A DNA stretch of 64,000 nucleotides from Rhodococcus globerulus NBRC 14531 (GCF_001894805.1 NZ_BCWX01000002.1:558001-622000); one strand, 5' to 3'. Shown: positions 16,593 to 29,173, counted from the first letter of the stretch. The notes: generated by a model from the sequence alone, not told the origin. Made by a program: numbers and translations.

Positions 16593-18478
16593 AGTGTCAC
16601 CGCCATCATCGTCGCGACCACCAGCGCTGCACCCACGAACATCACCAAGGCGTAGGAACGGACGAAGCCTGTCTGCAGCTTGCGGACCAGGCCGGAAAGT
16701 CCGCTGACCGCCCCGGCAAAGCCGTCGACCGCACCGTCGATGCCTTTGGTGTCGACCACCTCCAACGTCTGGGTGAGCTGTTGGCCGGGCTTCATGAACA
16801 CCGCTTCGTTGAATGCGTCGCCGTACAGATCACGACGGGCGGCGACGGTCAGCGCGGACACGGCAGTCGGCGCCTCTACCGGGATTTCCCGAGCTGCGTA
16901 CTCGCGGTAGGCAACTCCGACGCCGAGTGCGACCACAACCAGGGCCATCAGGGTGATGGTCCACGCGGGTATCGGCGGCTCCACGTGATGGGCGCCGACA
17001 ACGGGTTCGAGCCAGTTCTGCAAGCTGGACCCGATGGTCAGCAGCATGCCGGCGCCGACGGATCCCACCGCGAGCACAATCATCGGAGACGTCATCACGG
17101 AAGGGGATTCGTGTGGATTCTGGTTGTCCCATCGAGGTTTCCCGAAGAAGGTCATGAGCATCACGCGGGTCATGTAGAACGCGGTGAGTGCGGCACCCAG
17201 CAACGTGACCAGGCCGAGGACTATGCCCTTGACCCCGCCGTCGCCGATGGCAACTTCGATGATCTTGTCCTTGGAGAAGAAGCCCGCAAACGGCGGAACA
17301 CCGATGATGGCAAGGTATCCGAGCCCGAACGTGACAAACGTCAACGGCATGAAGGCTCGCAGTCCGCCGTAGCGTCGCATGTCGGTTTCGTCGTTCATCG
17401 CGTGCATCACCGAACCGGCGCCGAGGAAGAGACCGGCTTTGAAGAATCCGTGGGTGATGAGATGCAGGATCGCGAACGCGTATCCGGCGGGCCCCAAACC
17501 GGCTGCGAGCACCATGTACCCGATCTGGCTCATGGTCGACGCGGCGAGAGCCTTCTTGATGTCGTCCTTCGCGCAGCCGATGATCGCGCCGAACAGGAGC
17601 GTGACCGCTCCGACGATCACCACCACTGTTTGGGCGTCGGGTGCCAGGTCGAAGATCGGGTTGGAACGCACGATGAGGTAGACACCCGCAGTGACCATGG
17701 TTGCCGCATGGATCAGCGCCGACACCGGGGTTGGGCCTTCCATCGCGTCGCCCAGCCAGGACTGCAACGGCACCTGCGCGGACTTCGCGCACGCCGCGAG
17801 CAACAACATGAGACCGATGGCCGTCAGAACCCCTTCACTTGCGCCCGAGGCGTTGCCGAAAACTGTGGTGAACGACAGCGATCCGAAAGTGTTGAACATC
17901 ACCATCATTGCGATCATCAGGCCGATGTCGCCGACTCGGTTGACCACAAATGCCTTTTTTGCCGCGGTCGCTGCCGTCGGCTTGTGCTGCCAGAACCCGA
18001 TGAGCAGGTACGACGCCAATCCGACGCCTTCCCAGCCGACGTACAGGCCGAGGAAGTTGTCGGCGAGGACCAGAAGCAGCATCGCCGCCAGGAACAGATT
18101 GAGGTAGGCAAAGAACTTGCGGCGCTCGGGGTCGTGGTCCATGTATCCGACCGAGTAGATGTGGATCAGCGAGCCGACACCGGTGATGAGGAGAACAAAG
18201 CACATGGAGAGTTGGTCGAGTTCGAGGCCGAACTGGACCTGCAGACTGTCAACGGGCACCCAGCTGAACAGGTGCTCGTTGATGCTCCGATCGGCGGTGT
18301 CGCGGCCGAGCATGCTGACGAAGAACGCCACTCCCACGGCAAACGACGCCAACGCCATGACGCACGCGAACAGATGCCCCCAGGTGTTGGTGCGACGACC
18401 GGCAAGGAGTAGGACGGCAGCGCCGCACAGCGGCAGGGCAGGCAGTAACCAGATGGCGGACGTGATTCCTCCTGACAT
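16586..18478 (-). CDS. nuoL: NADH-quinone oxidoreductase subunit L
   Basis: 630 residues. Largest antiporter-like subunit of complex I, with the [20 protein letters not shown] and [16 protein letters not shown] signatures and the [20 protein letters not shown] loop. The C-terminal part should form the long lateral helix that braces NuoM and NuoN, followed by a final membrane helix. One base separates it from the nuoK stop, so it is coupled to nuoK. Confidence 0.95.
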   Translation of the reverse strand: MSGGITSAIWLLPALPLCGAAVLLLAGRRTNTWGHLFACVMALASFAVGVAFFVSMLGRDTADRSINEHLFSWVPVDSLQVQFGLELDQLSMCFVLLITGVGSLIHIYSVGYMDHDPERRKFFAYLNLFLAAMLLLVLADNFLGLYVGWEGVGLASYLLIGFWQHKPTAATAAKKAFVVNRVGDIGLMIAMMVMFNTFGSLSFTTVFGNASGASEGVLTAIGLMLLLAACAKSAQVPLQSWLGDAMEGPTPVSALIHAATMVTAGVYLIVRSNPIFDLAPDAQTVVVIVGAVTLLFGAIIGCAKDDIKKALAASTMSQIGYMVLAAGLGPAGYAFAILHLITHGFFKAGLFLGAGSVMHAMNDETDMRRYGGLRAFMPLTFVTFGLGYLAIIGVPPFAGFFSKDKIIEVAIGDGGVKGIVLGLVTLLGAALTAFYMTRVMLMTFFGKPRWDNQNPHESPSVMTSPMIVLAVGSVGAGMLLTIGSSLQNWLEPVVGAHHVEPPIPAWTITLMALVVVALGVGVAYREYAAREIPVEAPTAVSALTVAARRDLYGDAFNEAVFMKPGQQLTQTLEVVDTKGIDGAVDGFAGAVSGLSGLVRKLQTGFVRSYALVMFVGAALVVATMMAVTLW

Positions 18479-18479
18479 A

Positions 18480-18779
18480 TCAGTACTTCAGCAGGTCTAC
18501 GTCGTCGACGGATACAGAACGCCGAGATCGGAAGATAATCATGATGATTGCCAGGCCCACAACCACTTCCGCGGCGGCCACCACCATGGTGAAGAACGCA
18601 AAGATCTGGCCGTCGAGGTTGCCGTGCATCCGCGCGAACGTGACAAACGCGAGGTTGGCGGCGTTGAGCATCAGTTCGATGCACATGAACACGACAATGG
18701 CGTTGCGTCGTAGGAGAACTCCGGCCGCGCCGATGGTGAACAGCAGAACCGACAGGTAGAGATAGTTCTCGGGATTCAT
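18480..18779 (-). CDS. nuoK: NADH-quinone oxidoreductase subunit K
   Basis: 99 residues, three transmembrane helices, matching the size of NuoK everywhere. The conserved buried glutamates of the proton channel are present ([31 protein letters not shown]). The start ATG overlaps the nuoJ stop by four bases. Confidence 0.95.
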   Translation of the reverse strand: MNPENYLYLSVLLFTIGAAGVLLRRNAIVVFMCIELMLNAANLAFVTFARMHGNLDGQIFAFFTMVVAAAEVVVGLAIIMIIFRSRRSVSVDDVDLLKY

Positions 18780-19573
18780 CGGTTGTTCTCCTCTCTGCTT
18801 GTCGGATCCTGCATGCGCGGCGTGAGGGCGCTCGAGACCGAGATGTCCGACGCCGAGCCGTCGGGCAGCCGCGCCGGTATGTCGACAGCGTTGTTCCGGG
18901 CATAGACGCCGGGACTGGGCAGCGGTGTGGCCGAGCCCTTTTCGGGATTGTGCTCGTCGCTGCCCAAATACTTGAATCGCTGCTGCGAGAGTTCGCGTTG
19001 ACTCATCGACGCCTCGATCTTCTCCCGGTGCGCCAGCATCATCGCGCCCAGTGTGGCCGTGATAAGCAGTGCGCCGGTCAATTCGAAGGCCCAGACGTAG
19101 CGAATGAAGATCAGATCGGCGAGCGCGTCGATGTTGCCCTGCTCGAGGTTGGTGAACCCGGTGAATCCCGAGATCGATGCGTTGCCGAGTCCGCCGATCA
19201 GCAGCAGACCAAAGCCGAGACCGATCACGATCGCGCTGACGCGTTGTCCCCGCAGAGTTTCGACCAGCGAGTCCGAGGAGTCGACGCCTACCAGCATCAG
19301 CACGAACAGGAACAGCATCATCACCGCACCCGTGTACACGACAACCTGAACAACTCCGAGGAACAAGGCACCTTGAACTATGTAGAACACGGCCAGGATG
19401 ATCATGGTCATCGCCAGGAACAGTGCCGAATACACAGCTTTCGGGGCCGCAACAACTCCGAGCGCGCTGATCACGGCGAGAGTGCCGAGAATCCAGAACT
19501 GCACGGCCTCACCCGTCGACGTCGACGTCAGCGTTCCCTGTGCGAGAACCTCCGCGGTGATCGCGCTGATCAT
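18776..19573 (-). CDS. nuoJ: NADH-quinone oxidoreductase subunit J
   Basis: 265 residues. Five membrane helices with the NuoJ pi-bulge helix region visible ([20 protein letters not shown]). An unusually long hydrophilic C-terminal tail of about 90 residues ([20 protein letters not shown] onward) is longer than in E. coli NuoJ. Start ATG 19573 overlaps the nuoI stop by ATGA; the open frame extends upstream only as antisense of nuoI. Confidence 0.93.
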   Translation of the reverse strand: MISAITAEVLAQGTLTSTSTGEAVQFWILGTLAVISALGVVAAPKAVYSALFLAMTMIILAVFYIVQGALFLGVVQVVVYTGAVMMLFLFVLMLVGVDSSDSLVETLRGQRVSAIVIGLGFGLLLIGGLGNASISGFTGFTNLEQGNIDALADLIFIRYVWAFELTGALLITATLGAMMLAHREKIEASMSQRELSQQRFKYLGSDEHNPEKGSATPLPSPGVYARNNAVDIPARLPDGSASDISVSSALTPRMQDPTSREENNR

Positions 19574-20097
19574 TGTTCCGGCTCCTGGCCGGCCGCCGCG
19601 ATGTCGCCGCGGTAGTAGTCGTCCTGCGTGGTTCCCGGGCGCAATGCGTGCGGAGGCGCATCCATGTCGGGCTTCAGGGGTGCGAGCAAGCGGTCCTTCT
19701 CGTAGATCAAACCGGCGCGATTGTCGTCGGCCATCTCGTATTCGTTGGTCATGGTCAGCGCACGGGTGGGGCACGCCTCCACACACAATCCGCAACCGAT
19801 GCACCGCAAGTAGTTGATCTGGTACACCTGGCCGTACCGTTCACCGGGGGAGTATCGCTCGTCTTCGGTGTTGTCCGCGCCTTCGACGTAGATCGCGTCG
19901 GCGGGGCACGCCCACGCGCAGAGCTCGCAGCCGATGCACTTCTCGAGACCGTCGGCATACCGATTGAGTTGGTGGCGACCGTGATAACCCGGCGCCGTCG
20001 GCCGCTTCTCTTCCGGATAGAACTCGGTTTCCGGCTTCTTGAACATGGTCGAAAGCGTGACGCCGAATCCGGCAAGGGGTCCGAGGAATTCAGGCAT
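19570..20097 (-). CDS. nuoI: NADH-quinone oxidoreductase subunit I
   Basis: 175 residues. Two complete 4Fe-4S ferredoxin motifs, [12 protein letters not shown] and [12 protein letters not shown], carry clusters N6a and N6b, which relay electrons from the NADH module to NuoB. An N-terminal amphipathic helix ([20 protein letters not shown]) contacts the membrane arm. Its start overlaps the nuoH stop by 8 bp. The Pro/Asp-rich C-terminal extension is typical of Actinobacteria. Confidence 0.95.
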   Translation of the reverse strand: MPEFLGPLAGFGVTLSTMFKKPETEFYPEEKRPTAPGYHGRHQLNRYADGLEKCIGCELCAWACPADAIYVEGADNTEDERYSPGERYGQVYQINYLRCIGCGLCVEACPTRALTMTNEYEMADDNRAGLIYEKDRLLAPLKPDMDAPPHALRPGTTQDDYYRGDIAAAGQEPEQ

Positions 20098-21442
20098 GGG
20101 AGTCCTCCGATGTTTCGGTGGGTGCAGCTGTCTCGGTGGGTGTAACCCCGGTTCGGCTGAATGCAGAAACCGTCTGACCAGGCATCGGCGGCACAGGGAA
20201 GCCGCCGGCCATGGGATCGAACGGCGTGGGATCGAAAGGCGCGGTTGCGGTTGCGGTTGCGGCAGGTGGTTGCTCGACGTCGCGTCGGCGGCCCCGGTAG
20301 AGACCACCGACTGCAAGAACAAGCGCGCCGCCCAGAACCACACCGACGCACAGCAGCACCAGCCAGGTGTTGTACCCCGCGTTGCGGAAGGCGCGTACCG
20401 AGGCGATTGCCATGACCCACACCAATGCTGCCGGGATGAGGATTTTCCACCCGAGATTCATGAACTGGTCGTAGCGCAACCGGGGAAGCGTGCTGCGGAG
20501 CCAGATGAAGATGAAGAGGAAGAACCAGACCTTGCCGATGAACCACAGCACCGGCCACCACCCCGAATTTGCGCCGTCCCAGAGATTGAACGGGAACGGC
20601 GCGTGCCAGCCGCCGAGGAAGAGTGTCGTGGCCAGGGCCGAGACCGTCACCATGTTCACGTATTCCGCGAGCATGAACATCGCGAACTTGAGTGACGAGT
20701 ACTCGGTATGGAATCCGCCTACCAGTTCGCCTTCGGCTTCGGGAAGGTCGAATGGCGCGCGGTTTGTTTCGCCGACCATGGCAACTACGTAGATGAGGAA
20801 CGAGGGAAGGAGCAGGAAGACGTACCAGGATCCTTCCTGGGCGCTGACGATCCCGGACGTGGACATGGTTCCGGCGTAAAGGAATACGGCGGCAAACGAC
20901 AAGCCCATCGCCACTTCGTACGAGATGACCTGCGCCGTGGATCGAAGAGCGCCGAGCAGCGGATAGGTCGATCCGGACGACCACCCGGCAAGAACGATTC
21001 CGTAGACCCCGACGGAGGTGACGGCGAGGATGTACAGAACACCGACGGGAAGGTCTGTGAGTTGCAGCGGCGACCACGTCCCGAAGATCGACACTTCGGG
21101 GCCGAAGGGGACTACCGCAAATGCCATGAACGCGGGAACGACGGCAATGATCGGAGCCAACATGTAAATCGGTTTGTCGACGCCGGAGGGTGTGATGCCT
21201 TCCTTGAGAGCCAGTTTCACGCCATCTGCCAGGCTTTGCAGCAATCCGCGCGGGCCAACCCGGTTGGGGCCGACACGCATCTGCATTCGGGCCATGACCT
21301 TGCGCTCGACGTAGATCGCGATCAGCGTCGTGAGCAACAGGAACACGAAGATGACGAGCGCCTTGGCGATCACCAGCCACAGTGGATCGTGCCCGAACGC
21401 CGAAAGATCCACGGGTTCAGCGATAAACGTGACAGTGCTCAT
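20090..21442 (-). CDS. nuoH: NADH-quinone oxidoreductase subunit H
   Basis: 450 residues. Eight or nine membrane helices with the quinone-chamber loop ([20 protein letters not shown]) and the highly conserved [20 protein letters not shown] motif. It forms the quinone-binding cavity with NuoB and NuoD; the electron acceptor in this lineage should be menaquinone. A C-terminal tail of about 60 residues rich in Ala, Thr and Pro (with a repeated FDP) is absent from E. coli NuoH. Start ATG 21442 overlaps the nuoG stop (ATGA). Confidence 0.95.
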   Translation of the reverse strand: MSTVTFIAEPVDLSAFGHDPLWLVIAKALVIFVFLLLTTLIAIYVERKVMARMQMRVGPNRVGPRGLLQSLADGVKLALKEGITPSGVDKPIYMLAPIIAVVPAFMAFAVVPFGPEVSIFGTWSPLQLTDLPVGVLYILAVTSVGVYGIVLAGWSSGSTYPLLGALRSTAQVISYEVAMGLSFAAVFLYAGTMSTSGIVSAQEGSWYVFLLLPSFLIYVVAMVGETNRAPFDLPEAEGELVGGFHTEYSSLKFAMFMLAEYVNMVTVSALATTLFLGGWHAPFPFNLWDGANSGWWPVLWFIGKVWFFLFIFIWLRSTLPRLRYDQFMNLGWKILIPAALVWVMAIASVRAFRNAGYNTWLVLLCVGVVLGGALVLAVGGLYRGRRRDVEQPPAATATATAPFDPTPFDPMAGGFPVPPMPGQTVSAFSRTGVTPTETAAPTETSEDSHA

Positions 21443-23853
21443 TGCGGCACCTGATTGGAGATCGTGACTATGTCGCCTGGGGATACTCCCAGCGTTCGAT
21501 TGACTTCGCTGCCGGTCGAATTGAGGGGGAGCCAGACAACTCGCGGCGGCAGATCCGTGATGGCCAGTGGCAGCGTGATAGTTCCCCGGCCCGAGCTGAC
21601 CGACACAGGCTGACCTTCGATTGCTCCGATCTCCGTGGCAGTGCTCGCGCACAGCCGCACAACCGGTTCGTGGGCTGTTCCGGCCAGGTTGGGATCACCG
21701 TCCTGTAGTCGTCCTCGGTCGAGAAGTAGGTGCCAACTCGACAGGACGGCTTCGCCGGGTTGTGGTTCGGGACGCGCCGACGCGGGGGAGCGGGGAGCGG
21801 GTACCCGCTTGCCCGACCACGTTCCGAGCGCGAGGATCTCGGCGTGCGCGGTGGCAGCGTCGGGAAGTCCAAGGCTGATGCCCATCTCGGTCGCAATCGC
21901 CTGGAGGACTCGTTGATCAGGCATCACACCGGTGGTCCGCAGGGCAGTCTCGAAGGGACGCTCGCGGCCCTCCCAGTCGATGAATGTGCCAGGTTTCTCG
22001 GCGATGGCCGCCACCGGGAACACAACATCGGCCAGTTCGGTGACGCTGCTATGTCGAATCTCGAGGCTGACGACAAAGCCGGCGGATTGAACGGCGGCGC
22101 GGGCAGCGTCGGGATCCGGCATGTCGGCAAGATCGACCCCACCGATCAGCAGAGCGCCCAGCGCTGAGTCCGATCCCAACATCTGTGTTGCACTCAGTCC
22201 ATGCTCGGTGGGTAGTTCCGCCGACCAGGTCGAGGAAATATCTTCGCGAGCAGCAGGGTCGGATACCGGTCTGCCCCCGGGGAGCAGTCCCGGCACAGCG
22301 CCGACTTCGACGGCGGCCCTATCTCCGGCGCGACGCGGAATCCACGCGAGCCGTGCACCGGTGGTTTCGGCCAATCGCTGTGCCGCCGAGAGTCCGCCGT
22401 CGATGGCGCCAAGTCTTTCGCCGACCAGAATGACTGCACCAGGCTGACGTAGCAGCCGGCCGACTTCGCCGTCGGGATCACTCAGTGAATCCAGAAGGAC
22501 AGGTTCGCCCCCTGGTGACGCCTGCAGAAGTGTGCCGGCCATTTTCTGTAGACCTCGGGTTGTAAAAGGAGCGAGAGACAGAACCCGAGTCTGCTGTGTC
22601 CGCGCAGCCTTGCGGAGGCGAAGGAAGACGATGGGCGATTCCTCTTCCGGTTCGAGTGCCACCAGAAGTGCGACCGGGGCAGCCTCGAGGTCTGCGTAGG
22701 TGACAGATTCATCGAGTGATCGGCCGGCGACGTGAGCGCCGAGAAATTCGGATTCCTCCTGGGACTGGGCGCGAATCCTGAAGTCGATATTATTGGTGCC
22801 CAATGCGATACGTGCAAACTTGCTGTATGCGTACGCGTCTTCCATGGTGGACCGTCCACCCACCAGTACGCCCGCATTGCCCCGTGATTCGGCAAACTTC
22901 CGGGCCACCATGTCAAGGGCGAATGGCCACGACGCGGGAACCAGCGCGCCCTCGCGGTCGCGGATCAATGGAGTGGTGATCCGGTCGCGTTGTGTTGCAT
23001 ACGAGAAGGCGAATCGCCCCTTGTCGCAGTTCCACTCCTCGTTGACGTCCGGGTCGTCGCCGGCGAGGCGCCGCAGTACCTTCCCGCGACGATGATCGGT
23101 CCGTTGGGCGCACCCGTCAGCGCAGTGTTCGCAGACGCTGGGACTGGACACCAGATCGAAGGGACGAGCGCGAAAGCGGTACGACGTATTGGTGAGAGCG
23201 CCGACGGGGCACACCTGAATGGTGTTTCCGGAGAAGTACGACTCGAAGGGTTCGTTGGCGTAAATCCCGACCTGCTGCAACGCTCCGCGCTCGAGGAGAT
23301 CGATGAACGGGTCACCCGCAATCTGCTGCGAGAACCGGGTACACCGCGCGCACAGAACACACCGCTCCCGATCGAGCAGAACCTCGGAAGAGAGTGGAAT
23401 CGGCTTGGGATACGTCCGCTTCTCCTCGCCGAACCGGGATTCGGTCCGGCCCGTCGACATCGCTTGATTCTGCAGTGGGCACTCGCCGCCCTTGTCGCAC
23501 ACCGGGCAGTCGAGAGGGTGATTGATGAGGAGCAGCTCCATCACTCCGCGCTGCGCCTTCTCGGCGACGGGCGAGGTGACCTGGGTGTTGACAACCATTC
23601 CGTCCGCGACCGTCGTGGTGCAGGACGCAAGCGGCTTGCGTTGGCCCTCGACCTCGACGATGCATTGTCGGCACGCGCCCACGGGATCGAGAAGGGGGTG
23701 ATCGCAGAATCGGGGAATGACGGTACCGATCATCTCCGCGGCACGAATGATCAACGTGCCCTTGGGAACCTGGACCGTGGTGCCGTCGATGGTGAGGGTG
23801 ACGAGGTCCGACGGGATTACGTCACCGGTTTCGACATCAGCCGCTGCAGTCAT
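21439..23853 (-). CDS. nuoG: NADH-quinone oxidoreductase subunit G
   Basis: 804 residues. The N-terminal 2Fe-2S domain has [15 protein letters not shown] and then CTTTVADG, followed by the His-ligated 4Fe-4S cluster region ([19 protein letters not shown]) and a ferredoxin-like pair (RCVLCARC and VCPVGAL). A further CEHCADGC ... NCDKGRF set gives the extra N7 cluster. The rest is a molybdopterin-oxidoreductase-like domain without evidence of molybdenum use. Start ATG 23853 overlaps the nuoF stop by four bases; an open frame continuing to 24132 is not used. Confidence 0.94.
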   Translation of the reverse strand: MTAAADVETGDVIPSDLVTLTIDGTTVQVPKGTLIIRAAEMIGTVIPRFCDHPLLDPVGACRQCIVEVEGQRKPLASCTTTVADGMVVNTQVTSPVAEKAQRGVMELLLINHPLDCPVCDKGGECPLQNQAMSTGRTESRFGEEKRTYPKPIPLSSEVLLDRERCVLCARCTRFSQQIAGDPFIDLLERGALQQVGIYANEPFESYFSGNTIQVCPVGALTNTSYRFRARPFDLVSSPSVCEHCADGCAQRTDHRRGKVLRRLAGDDPDVNEEWNCDKGRFAFSYATQRDRITTPLIRDREGALVPASWPFALDMVARKFAESRGNAGVLVGGRSTMEDAYAYSKFARIALGTNNIDFRIRAQSQEESEFLGAHVAGRSLDESVTYADLEAAPVALLVALEPEEESPIVFLRLRKAARTQQTRVLSLAPFTTRGLQKMAGTLLQASPGGEPVLLDSLSDPDGEVGRLLRQPGAVILVGERLGAIDGGLSAAQRLAETTGARLAWIPRRAGDRAAVEVGAVPGLLPGGRPVSDPAAREDISSTWSAELPTEHGLSATQMLGSDSALGALLIGGVDLADMPDPDAARAAVQSAGFVVSLEIRHSSVTELADVVFPVAAIAEKPGTFIDWEGRERPFETALRTTGVMPDQRVLQAIATEMGISLGLPDAATAHAEILALGTWSGKRVPAPRSPASARPEPQPGEAVLSSWHLLLDRGRLQDGDPNLAGTAHEPVVRLCASTATEIGAIEGQPVSVSSGRGTITLPLAITDLPPRVVWLPLNSTGSEVNRTLGVSPGDIVTISNQVPQ

Positions 23854-25151
23854 GAGGTGTACGCTCCTGTCGCCAGAACGGACCGCGCGGGATCGAACGG
23901 GCAGCCGTCTTGATCGAAATGCATCAGGTACTCGTCGCGGAAGTACTTCAGCGACGACATGATCGGACTGGTCGCCCCGTCGCCCAAGGCACAGAAGGAC
24001 TTTCCGAGAATGGTGTCGGAGATGTCGAGCAGTTTTGTCAGGTCGGACTCGGTTCCGCTTCCACCTTCGAGACGACGCAGAATCTGCACGAGCCAGTACG
24101 TGCCTTCGCGACAGGGAGTGCATTTGCCGCACGATTCATGGGCATAGAACTCCGTCCACCGCAGCACCGCCCGCACGATGCACGTCGTGTCGTCGAAGAT
24201 CTGCAGAGCCTTGGTGCCCAGCATGGATCCGGCGGCGCCGACACCCTCGTAATCGAGTGGAACGTCCAGGTGTTCATCGGTGAAAATCGGTGTCGACGAT
24301 CCGCCGGGTGTCCAGAACTTGAGAGTGTGGCCGGCCCGGACGCCGCCGGCGTAACCAAGCAGTTCGCGCAACGTTATGCCGAGAGGCGCCTCGTACTGCC
24401 CGGGAGTCGTGACATGACCGGACAAGGAGTACAGCGTGAATCCGGGTGATTTTTCCGTACCCATCGACTTGAACCATTCGGGGCCGTTTTGGATGATGGC
24501 CGGCACGCTGGCGATGGATTCGACGTTGTTGACCACTGTCGGGCACGCATACAAGCCCGCCACTGCCGGAAACGGCGGCCGCAATCGCGGTTGCCCGCGG
24601 CGGCCTTCCAATGAATCGAGCAGCGCGGTCTCCTCACCGCAGATGTACGCGCCCGCGCCGGCGTGCACCACCAGATCGAGATCGAAGCCGGAACCCTGGA
24701 TATCGCGTCCCAGGTAACCGGCCGCGTAGGCCTCCGAAACCGCAGTCTGTAGGCGTCGTAGCACCGGGACAACCTCGCCGCGCACGTAGATGAACGCCTT
24801 GGCCGCGCGAATTGCATAGGCCGCGATGATGACTCCCTCGACCAACGTGTGAGGGGTTGCCATCATCAACGGCATGTCCTTGCATGTTCCGGGTTCCGAC
24901 TCGTCGGCATTGACCACGAGGTAATGCGGCTTGTTGTCGCCCTGCGGGATGAAACTCCACTTCAAACCGGTGGGGAATCCGGCGCCACCACGGCCACGCA
25001 GACCCGCGTCCTTGATGGTGGCAATCACGTCGTCGGCGGTGCCCGCGAGTGCCTTGCGCAACCCCTGATAACCGTCGTGCCGAAGATAGGCGTCGAGAGT
25101 CCACGAATGGGGTTCGTCCCAGTGCCGGCTCAGTACAGGCGCAAGTGCCAT
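23850..25151 (-). CDS. nuoF: NADH-quinone oxidoreductase subunit F
   Basis: 433 residues. NADH- and FMN-binding subunit and electron entry point. The glycine-rich FMN site ([17 protein letters not shown]) and the NADH-site region ([16 protein letters not shown]) are intact, and the C-terminal [13 protein letters not shown] motif with a later Cys (SFCALGDGA) binds cluster N3. It pairs with NuoE, whose stop lies one base upstream of its ATG. Confidence 0.96.
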   Translation of the reverse strand: MALAPVLSRHWDEPHSWTLDAYLRHDGYQGLRKALAGTADDVIATIKDAGLRGRGGAGFPTGLKWSFIPQGDNKPHYLVVNADESEPGTCKDMPLMMATPHTLVEGVIIAAYAIRAAKAFIYVRGEVVPVLRRLQTAVSEAYAAGYLGRDIQGSGFDLDLVVHAGAGAYICGEETALLDSLEGRRGQPRLRPPFPAVAGLYACPTVVNNVESIASVPAIIQNGPEWFKSMGTEKSPGFTLYSLSGHVTTPGQYEAPLGITLRELLGYAGGVRAGHTLKFWTPGGSSTPIFTDEHLDVPLDYEGVGAAGSMLGTKALQIFDDTTCIVRAVLRWTEFYAHESCGKCTPCREGTYWLVQILRRLEGGSGTESDLTKLLDISDTILGKSFCALGDGATSPIMSSLKYFRDEYLMHFDQDGCPFDPARSVLATGAYTS

Positions 25152-25152
25152 G

Positions 25153-25968
25153 TCATTTCCCTTCGCCGGAGCTGGGATTGTCGGTGGACTGCGCCGCGAC
25201 CACTCTCAGTCCCGCGAGAGTTGCGGCACCACTGGTCTGAGCCTCGGCAGCTTCGGCGCGGGTATCCGCGAATCCGGCCAGGGTGCGGGCGGTTTCGCGG
25301 AAAGAACACAGCGTGGCACCGCGACTGGGGGTGACACGGTCGCCGCTACGGAGTGCATCGACCAACGTGCGTGCAGACTCGGGCGTCTGGTTGTCGAAGA
25401 ACTCCCAATTCACCATCACGACCGGTGCGTAGTCGCAGGCGGCATTGCACTCGATGTGTTCGAGAGTGATCTTGCCGTCCGACGTGGAAATCGAATGTGA
25501 CGCCTCGTCACGCGAGCCCGCCGATTCGAGGTGCTCCTCGAGCGCCTCGAAGATGGCATCGCCGCCCATGATCGCGCACAGAGTGTTGGTGCAGACGCCT
25601 ACCAGGTACTCGCCCGTCGGTCCGCGCCGATACATGGAGTAGAAGGTGGACACTGCCGCGACTTCGGCACCGGTCAAGCCGAGTTTGCCTGAGCAGAAGT
25701 CGATTCCGGCCGGCGTGATGTAGCCGTCCTCGGATTGGACAAGATGCAGTAGTGGCAGCAGCGCGGATCTGCTGGTAATCGCGCCTTCGCCTGCCGAATC
25801 GTCACGGTATCGCGCAATGACGGCCTCGGCGTCCGCGTCGAGTCGTGCCAGGACATCGGCAGGGTAGCTGCTTCGAGCCCCTGGTCGCACCAACTGGGTG
25901 GGCTCTTCGGGCCGTGGACCGAGTTCGAGGAAGACGCGGGTGCCACCGTTTTTCGTGGAGTCTGTCAT
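25153..25968 (-). CDS. nuoE: NADH-quinone oxidoreductase subunit E
   Basis: 271 residues, longer than the roughly 170-residue E. coli subunit because of a C-terminal extension of about 80 residues ([19 protein letters not shown], ending Ala/Thr-rich). The thioredoxin-like core has the four cysteines of the 2Fe-2S cluster N1a: CTNTLC and later CNAAC. The N-terminal helical bundle ([20 protein letters not shown]) is normal. Start ATG 25968 overlaps the nuoD stop. Confidence 0.94.
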   Translation of the reverse strand: MTDSTKNGGTRVFLELGPRPEEPTQLVRPGARSSYPADVLARLDADAEAVIARYRDDSAGEGAITSRSALLPLLHLVQSEDGYITPAGIDFCSGKLGLTGAEVAAVSTFYSMYRRGPTGEYLVGVCTNTLCAIMGGDAIFEALEEHLESAGSRDEASHSISTSDGKITLEHIECNAACDYAPVVMVNWEFFDNQTPESARTLVDALRSGDRVTPSRGATLCSFRETARTLAGFADTRAEAAEAQTSGAATLAGLRVVAAQSTDNPSSGEGK

Positions 25969-27290
25969 CGGTCCACTCCGCCCATGACTGGATCGATGCT
26001 GGCCACCGACGCGATCACATCGGACACCATGCCTCCCTCACACATCGCAGCTACCGCTTGGAGATTCGTGAACGACGGATCCCGGAAATGCACTCGGTAC
26101 GGACGGGTGCCGCCGTCGGACACCATGTGAACGCCGAGTTCTCCGCGTGGCGATTCCACGGCCACGTACACCTGACCGGCCGGAACGCGGATACCCTCGG
26201 TCACCAATTTGAAGTGGTGGATGAGGCCTTCCATCGACGACTCCATGATCTTGCCGACGTGCTTCTGCGAATTGCCGAGTCCGTCATCACCTACCTGGAG
26301 ATCTGCAGGCCACGCAATTTTCCGATCGTCGACCATGATCGGTCCCGGGGCCAGCTTGTCGAGGCATTGTTCGACGATCTTCAAGGACTCCTTCATCTCC
26401 TCCACCCGAATGAAGTACCTTCCGTAACAATCGGACCCGGTGTGTGTGATGACGTCGAACTCGTAGTTCTCGTAACCGCAGTAGGGCTGCGCTCGACGCT
26501 GATCGTGGGGGAGGCCGGTGGCCCGAAGTACCGGACCGGTGATGCCGAGCGCCATGCATCCGGTGAGGTCCAGGTATCCGATGCCGCTGGTTCGCGCCTT
26601 CCAGATCGTGTTGTCGGTGAGCATCAACTCCATGTCGCGCAGGCGATTCGGCAGAACCTTCAACAGTTCGCGGATCTTCGGAATCGAACCTGCGGGTAGA
26701 TCCTGAGCCAGTCCGCCTGGACGGATGAACGCATGATTCATTCGAAGGCCGGTGATGGTCTCGAAGACGTCGAGTATCAGTTCGCGCTCGCGGAACCCGA
26801 ACAGCATGGCAGTGACAGCGCCCAACTCCATACCGCCAGTAGCCAACGCAACAAGGTGCGAGGAGATCCGGTTGAGTTCCATCAACATCACGCGCACAAC
26901 GGTGGCGCGTTCCGGGACGTCATCGGTGATACCGAGTAGCTTCTCGACGCCCAGGCAGTACGCGGTTTCGTTGAAGAACGGAGACAGATAATCCATACGG
27001 GTGACAAAAGTGACGCCCTGAGTCCAGTTCCGGTATTCGAGGTTCTTCTCGATTCCGGTGTGCAGGTAGCCGATTCCGCATCGCGCCTCGATTACCGTCT
27101 CGCCCTCGATCTCGAGAATGAGACGGAGCACGCCGTGCGTCGACGGGTGCTGTGGACCCATGTTGACGACGATGCGTTCGGCACCGGCATCGGATCGGCC
27201 CGCTGCCGCCGCGGCGACTATCTGGTCCCAGTCCTGACCCGAGGCGGTGTAGACCGTCTCTTGCGATGGTGTGTCAGCCATGTTGTTCAT
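25965..27290 (-). CDS. nuoD: NADH-quinone oxidoreductase subunit D
   Basis: 441 residues. The 49-kDa-type subunit at the quinone-reduction site, related to NiFe-hydrogenase large subunits but without the metal cysteines. The quinone-site loop [29 protein letters not shown] and the C-terminal [14 protein letters not shown] are clear. ATG 27290 shares its A with the nuoC TGA; ATG 27281 (MADTPS) is an alternative start. It is a separate gene from nuoC, unlike the E. coli fusion. Confidence 0.95.
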   Translation of the reverse strand: MNNMADTPSQETVYTASGQDWDQIVAAAAAGRSDAGAERIVVNMGPQHPSTHGVLRLILEIEGETVIEARCGIGYLHTGIEKNLEYRNWTQGVTFVTRMDYLSPFFNETAYCLGVEKLLGITDDVPERATVVRVMLMELNRISSHLVALATGGMELGAVTAMLFGFRERELILDVFETITGLRMNHAFIRPGGLAQDLPAGSIPKIRELLKVLPNRLRDMELMLTDNTIWKARTSGIGYLDLTGCMALGITGPVLRATGLPHDQRRAQPYCGYENYEFDVITHTGSDCYGRYFIRVEEMKESLKIVEQCLDKLAPGPIMVDDRKIAWPADLQVGDDGLGNSQKHVGKIMESSMEGLIHHFKLVTEGIRVPAGQVYVAVESPRGELGVHMVSDGGTRPYRVHFRDPSFTNLQAVAAMCEGGMVSDVIASVASIDPVMGGVDR

Positions 27291-27952
27291 CAGATGTACG
27301 ACCTGCGCTCGTCGGGTGGCGGGATATGTGCGCCCTTGTATTCGACGGGGATTCCGCCCAGTGGGTAGTCCTTGCGCTGGGGGTGGCCCCGCCAGTCGTC
27401 CGGCATCTCGATGCGAGTGAGCGACGGATGGCCGTCGAAGATGATGCCGAAGAAGTCGTAGGTTTCGCGTTCGTGCCAGTCGTTGGCCGGGTAGGTGCCC
27501 ACCAGCGAGGGAATGTGCGGATCGGAATCCGGTACCGACACCTCCAACCGGATACGACGATTGTGGGTGATCGACGAGAAGGGGTACACCGCGTGCAGTT
27601 CGCGTCCGGCATCCTGTGGGTAGTGAACGCCGTTGACGCCGAGACACAATTCGAACCGCAAGTCCGGTTCGTCGCGAAGACGCCGGGCCACCTGGGGTAG
27701 GTGCGAACGTTCGATGTGCAACGTCAACTCGTCGCGGAAGATCACCACCTTCTCGACCGCGTCGTCGAAGGCAGTTCCGTTGTCCGACAGTGCAGCCGAC
27801 AATCCGTCCGCTATCTCGTCGAAGTATCCGCCATATGGCCGCGTCGCAGCATCCGGTGCGGCGGCAGGGCGGGCCAACCGGTTGTAGCCGGATGTGTCGC
27901 CACTGCCGCGTGCTCCGAACATTCCGCGGCGGTCGGAGGATTCATCGGTCAT
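27290..27952 (-). CDS. nuoC: NADH-quinone oxidoreductase subunit C
   Basis: 220 residues. 30-kDa subunit with the signature [20 protein letters not shown] followed by [17 protein letters not shown]. It packs against NuoD and NuoB in the peripheral arm. The first 60 residues are Gly/Ala/Arg-rich and poorly conserved. Start ATG 27952 overlaps the nuoB stop (ATGA). Confidence 0.95.
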   Translation of the reverse strand: MTDESSDRRGMFGARGSGDTSGYNRLARPAAAPDAATRPYGGYFDEIADGLSAALSDNGTAFDDAVEKVVIFRDELTLHIERSHLPQVARRLRDEPDLRFELCLGVNGVHYPQDAGRELHAVYPFSSITHNRRIRLEVSVPDSDPHIPSLVGTYPANDWHERETYDFFGIIFDGHPSLTRIEMPDDWRGHPQRKDYPLGGIPVEYKGAHIPPPDERRSYI

Positions 27953-28503
27953 CGCAGCAGTCCCTTGATGTCGATCAGAGGAGTGGACGCCAGTGCGGCG
28001 CGCTCGGCAGCGGCGCGTGCTTCTTCGCGGTTGACGCCGAGTGGCATGTCCTGAATCTTTTTGTGCAGTTCGATAATTGCGTTGAGCAGCATCTCCGGAC
28101 GTGGCGGGCATCCAGGCAGGTAGATGTCGACCGGCACGATGTGGTCGACACCCTGGACTATCGCGTAGTTGTTGAACATTCCGCCCGACGACGCGCAGAC
28201 ACCCATGGAGAGCACCCATTTGGGTTCGGCCATCTGGTCGTAGACCTGCCGCAGGACCGGCGCCATCTTTTGACTGACCCGTCCGGCGACGATCATCAGG
28301 TCTGCCTGCCGGGGTGACGCGCGGAAGGCTTCCATGCCGAAGCGCGCCAAGTCGAATCGGCCGGACGTAGTCGACATCATCTCGATGGCGCAGCACGCAA
28401 GTCCAAAGGTTGCCGGCCACAGCGATCCCTTGCGGAAGTAGCCGGCCAGGCCCTCGACAGTTGTCAGGAGAAAACCGCTCGGAAGCTTTTCTTCAAGACC
28501 CAT
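27949..28503 (-). CDS. nuoB: NADH-quinone oxidoreductase subunit B
   Basis: 184 residues. Carries the terminal 4Fe-4S cluster N2: the adjacent cysteines in [11 protein letters not shown], then [17 protein letters not shown] and [10 protein letters not shown] supply the four ligands. It donates electrons to menaquinone. A 78-nt spacer separates its start from the nuoA stop, the largest gap within the operon. Confidence 0.96.
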   Translation of the reverse strand: MGLEEKLPSGFLLTTVEGLAGYFRKGSLWPATFGLACCAIEMMSTTSGRFDLARFGMEAFRASPRQADLMIVAGRVSQKMAPVLRQVYDQMAEPKWVLSMGVCASSGGMFNNYAIVQGVDHIVPVDIYLPGCPPRPEMLLNAIIELHKKIQDMPLGVNREEARAAAERAALASTPLIDIKGLLR

Positions 28504-28581
28504 ATTCGACTCGTTTCCGTCGTGAGAGTTGCCGTCGGATGCGTGTGCACTTGCTGTGTTTGCAACTGCGGGGAAATCAGG

Positions 28582-28941
28582 TCAGTCCCAACTCAGACCG
28601 CCTCGTCTCCATTCGTAGGCATACGCAACCGAGACGTTCACGACGAACAGGCCCATGGCCGCGAGTCCGAACAAACCGAGCGAATCGAAATGGACTGCCC
28701 AGGGATAGAGGAAGACGATTTCGATGTCGAAGATGATGAACAGCATGGCCGTCAGATAGAACTTGACGGGAAACCGTCCGCCACCGACGGCGCGGGGCGC
28801 CGGTTCGATGCCACATTCGTAGGCTTCGAGTTTCGCGCGGTTGTACCGGCGAGGCCCGACGACGGAGGCAAGAACGACTGACACCACGGCAAAGGCCATC
28901 GCAATGGCACCCAGAACGAGAATTGGCACATACGCGTTCAT
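28582..28941 (-). CDS. nuoA: NADH-quinone oxidoreductase subunit A
   Basis: 119 residues, three membrane helices, first gene of the operon. It shows the conserved YECGIEP loop (Cys in the quinone-tunnel loop) and FDIEIVFLYPWA helix. A purine-rich ribosome site (GGAGAGAGG on the minus strand) precedes ATG 28941. The promoter should lie in the 232-bp gap to the receiver-protein gene. Confidence 0.95.
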   Translation of the reverse strand: MNAYVPILVLGAIAMAFAVVSVVLASVVGPRRYNRAKLEAYECGIEPAPRAVGGGRFPVKFYLTAMLFIIFDIEIVFLYPWAVHFDSLGLFGLAAMGLFVVNVSVAYAYEWRRGGLSWD

Positions 28942-29173
28942 GTCGCACCGAACCTCTCTCCGTTTAGCGTGACGCCCCGTGAATGACGCTGCCCCAGAAG
29001 GCCCTGCTGTCCCTGCCAGATCGATACTGCCAGCATCTCGCCGATCGTGTGACCTGTGACACTTACCCTAGGTGGTGCCTCCGACATTGGGGCTGATTTT
29101 CGAACTGTGGAGTTTTGCTCCCGAGATGCCGAAGTGCTCGCCGCCGCAAGGGAACTGTGTAGGCGCCGGCCGA
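28942..29173 (-). promoter_or_regulatory. Upstream region of the nuo operon
   Basis: A 232-bp non-coding stretch between the receiver-like gene and nuoA, presumed to hold the nuo promoter and leader. On the plus strand, two TGTGAC half-site-like units follow each other at about 29049-29062 (TGTGACC then TGTGACA), which might bind a CRP-type regulator as direct half-sites; they are not arranged as the usual TGTGA-N6-TCACA palindrome. I could not fix a -10/-35 pair with confidence. Confidence 0.35.

Noticed and set aside
16502-18412. 636-codon open frame on the plus strand opposite nuoL
   Set aside because: It is fully antisense to a clear nuoL, is His/Arg/Glu-rich in a low-complexity way, and results from the high-GC codon bias of the real gene.
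29049-29062. Classical CRP site upstream of nuo
   Set aside because: The two TGTGAC units are direct repeats with the wrong spacing for the TGTGA-N6-TCACA palindrome; kept only as a weak note.
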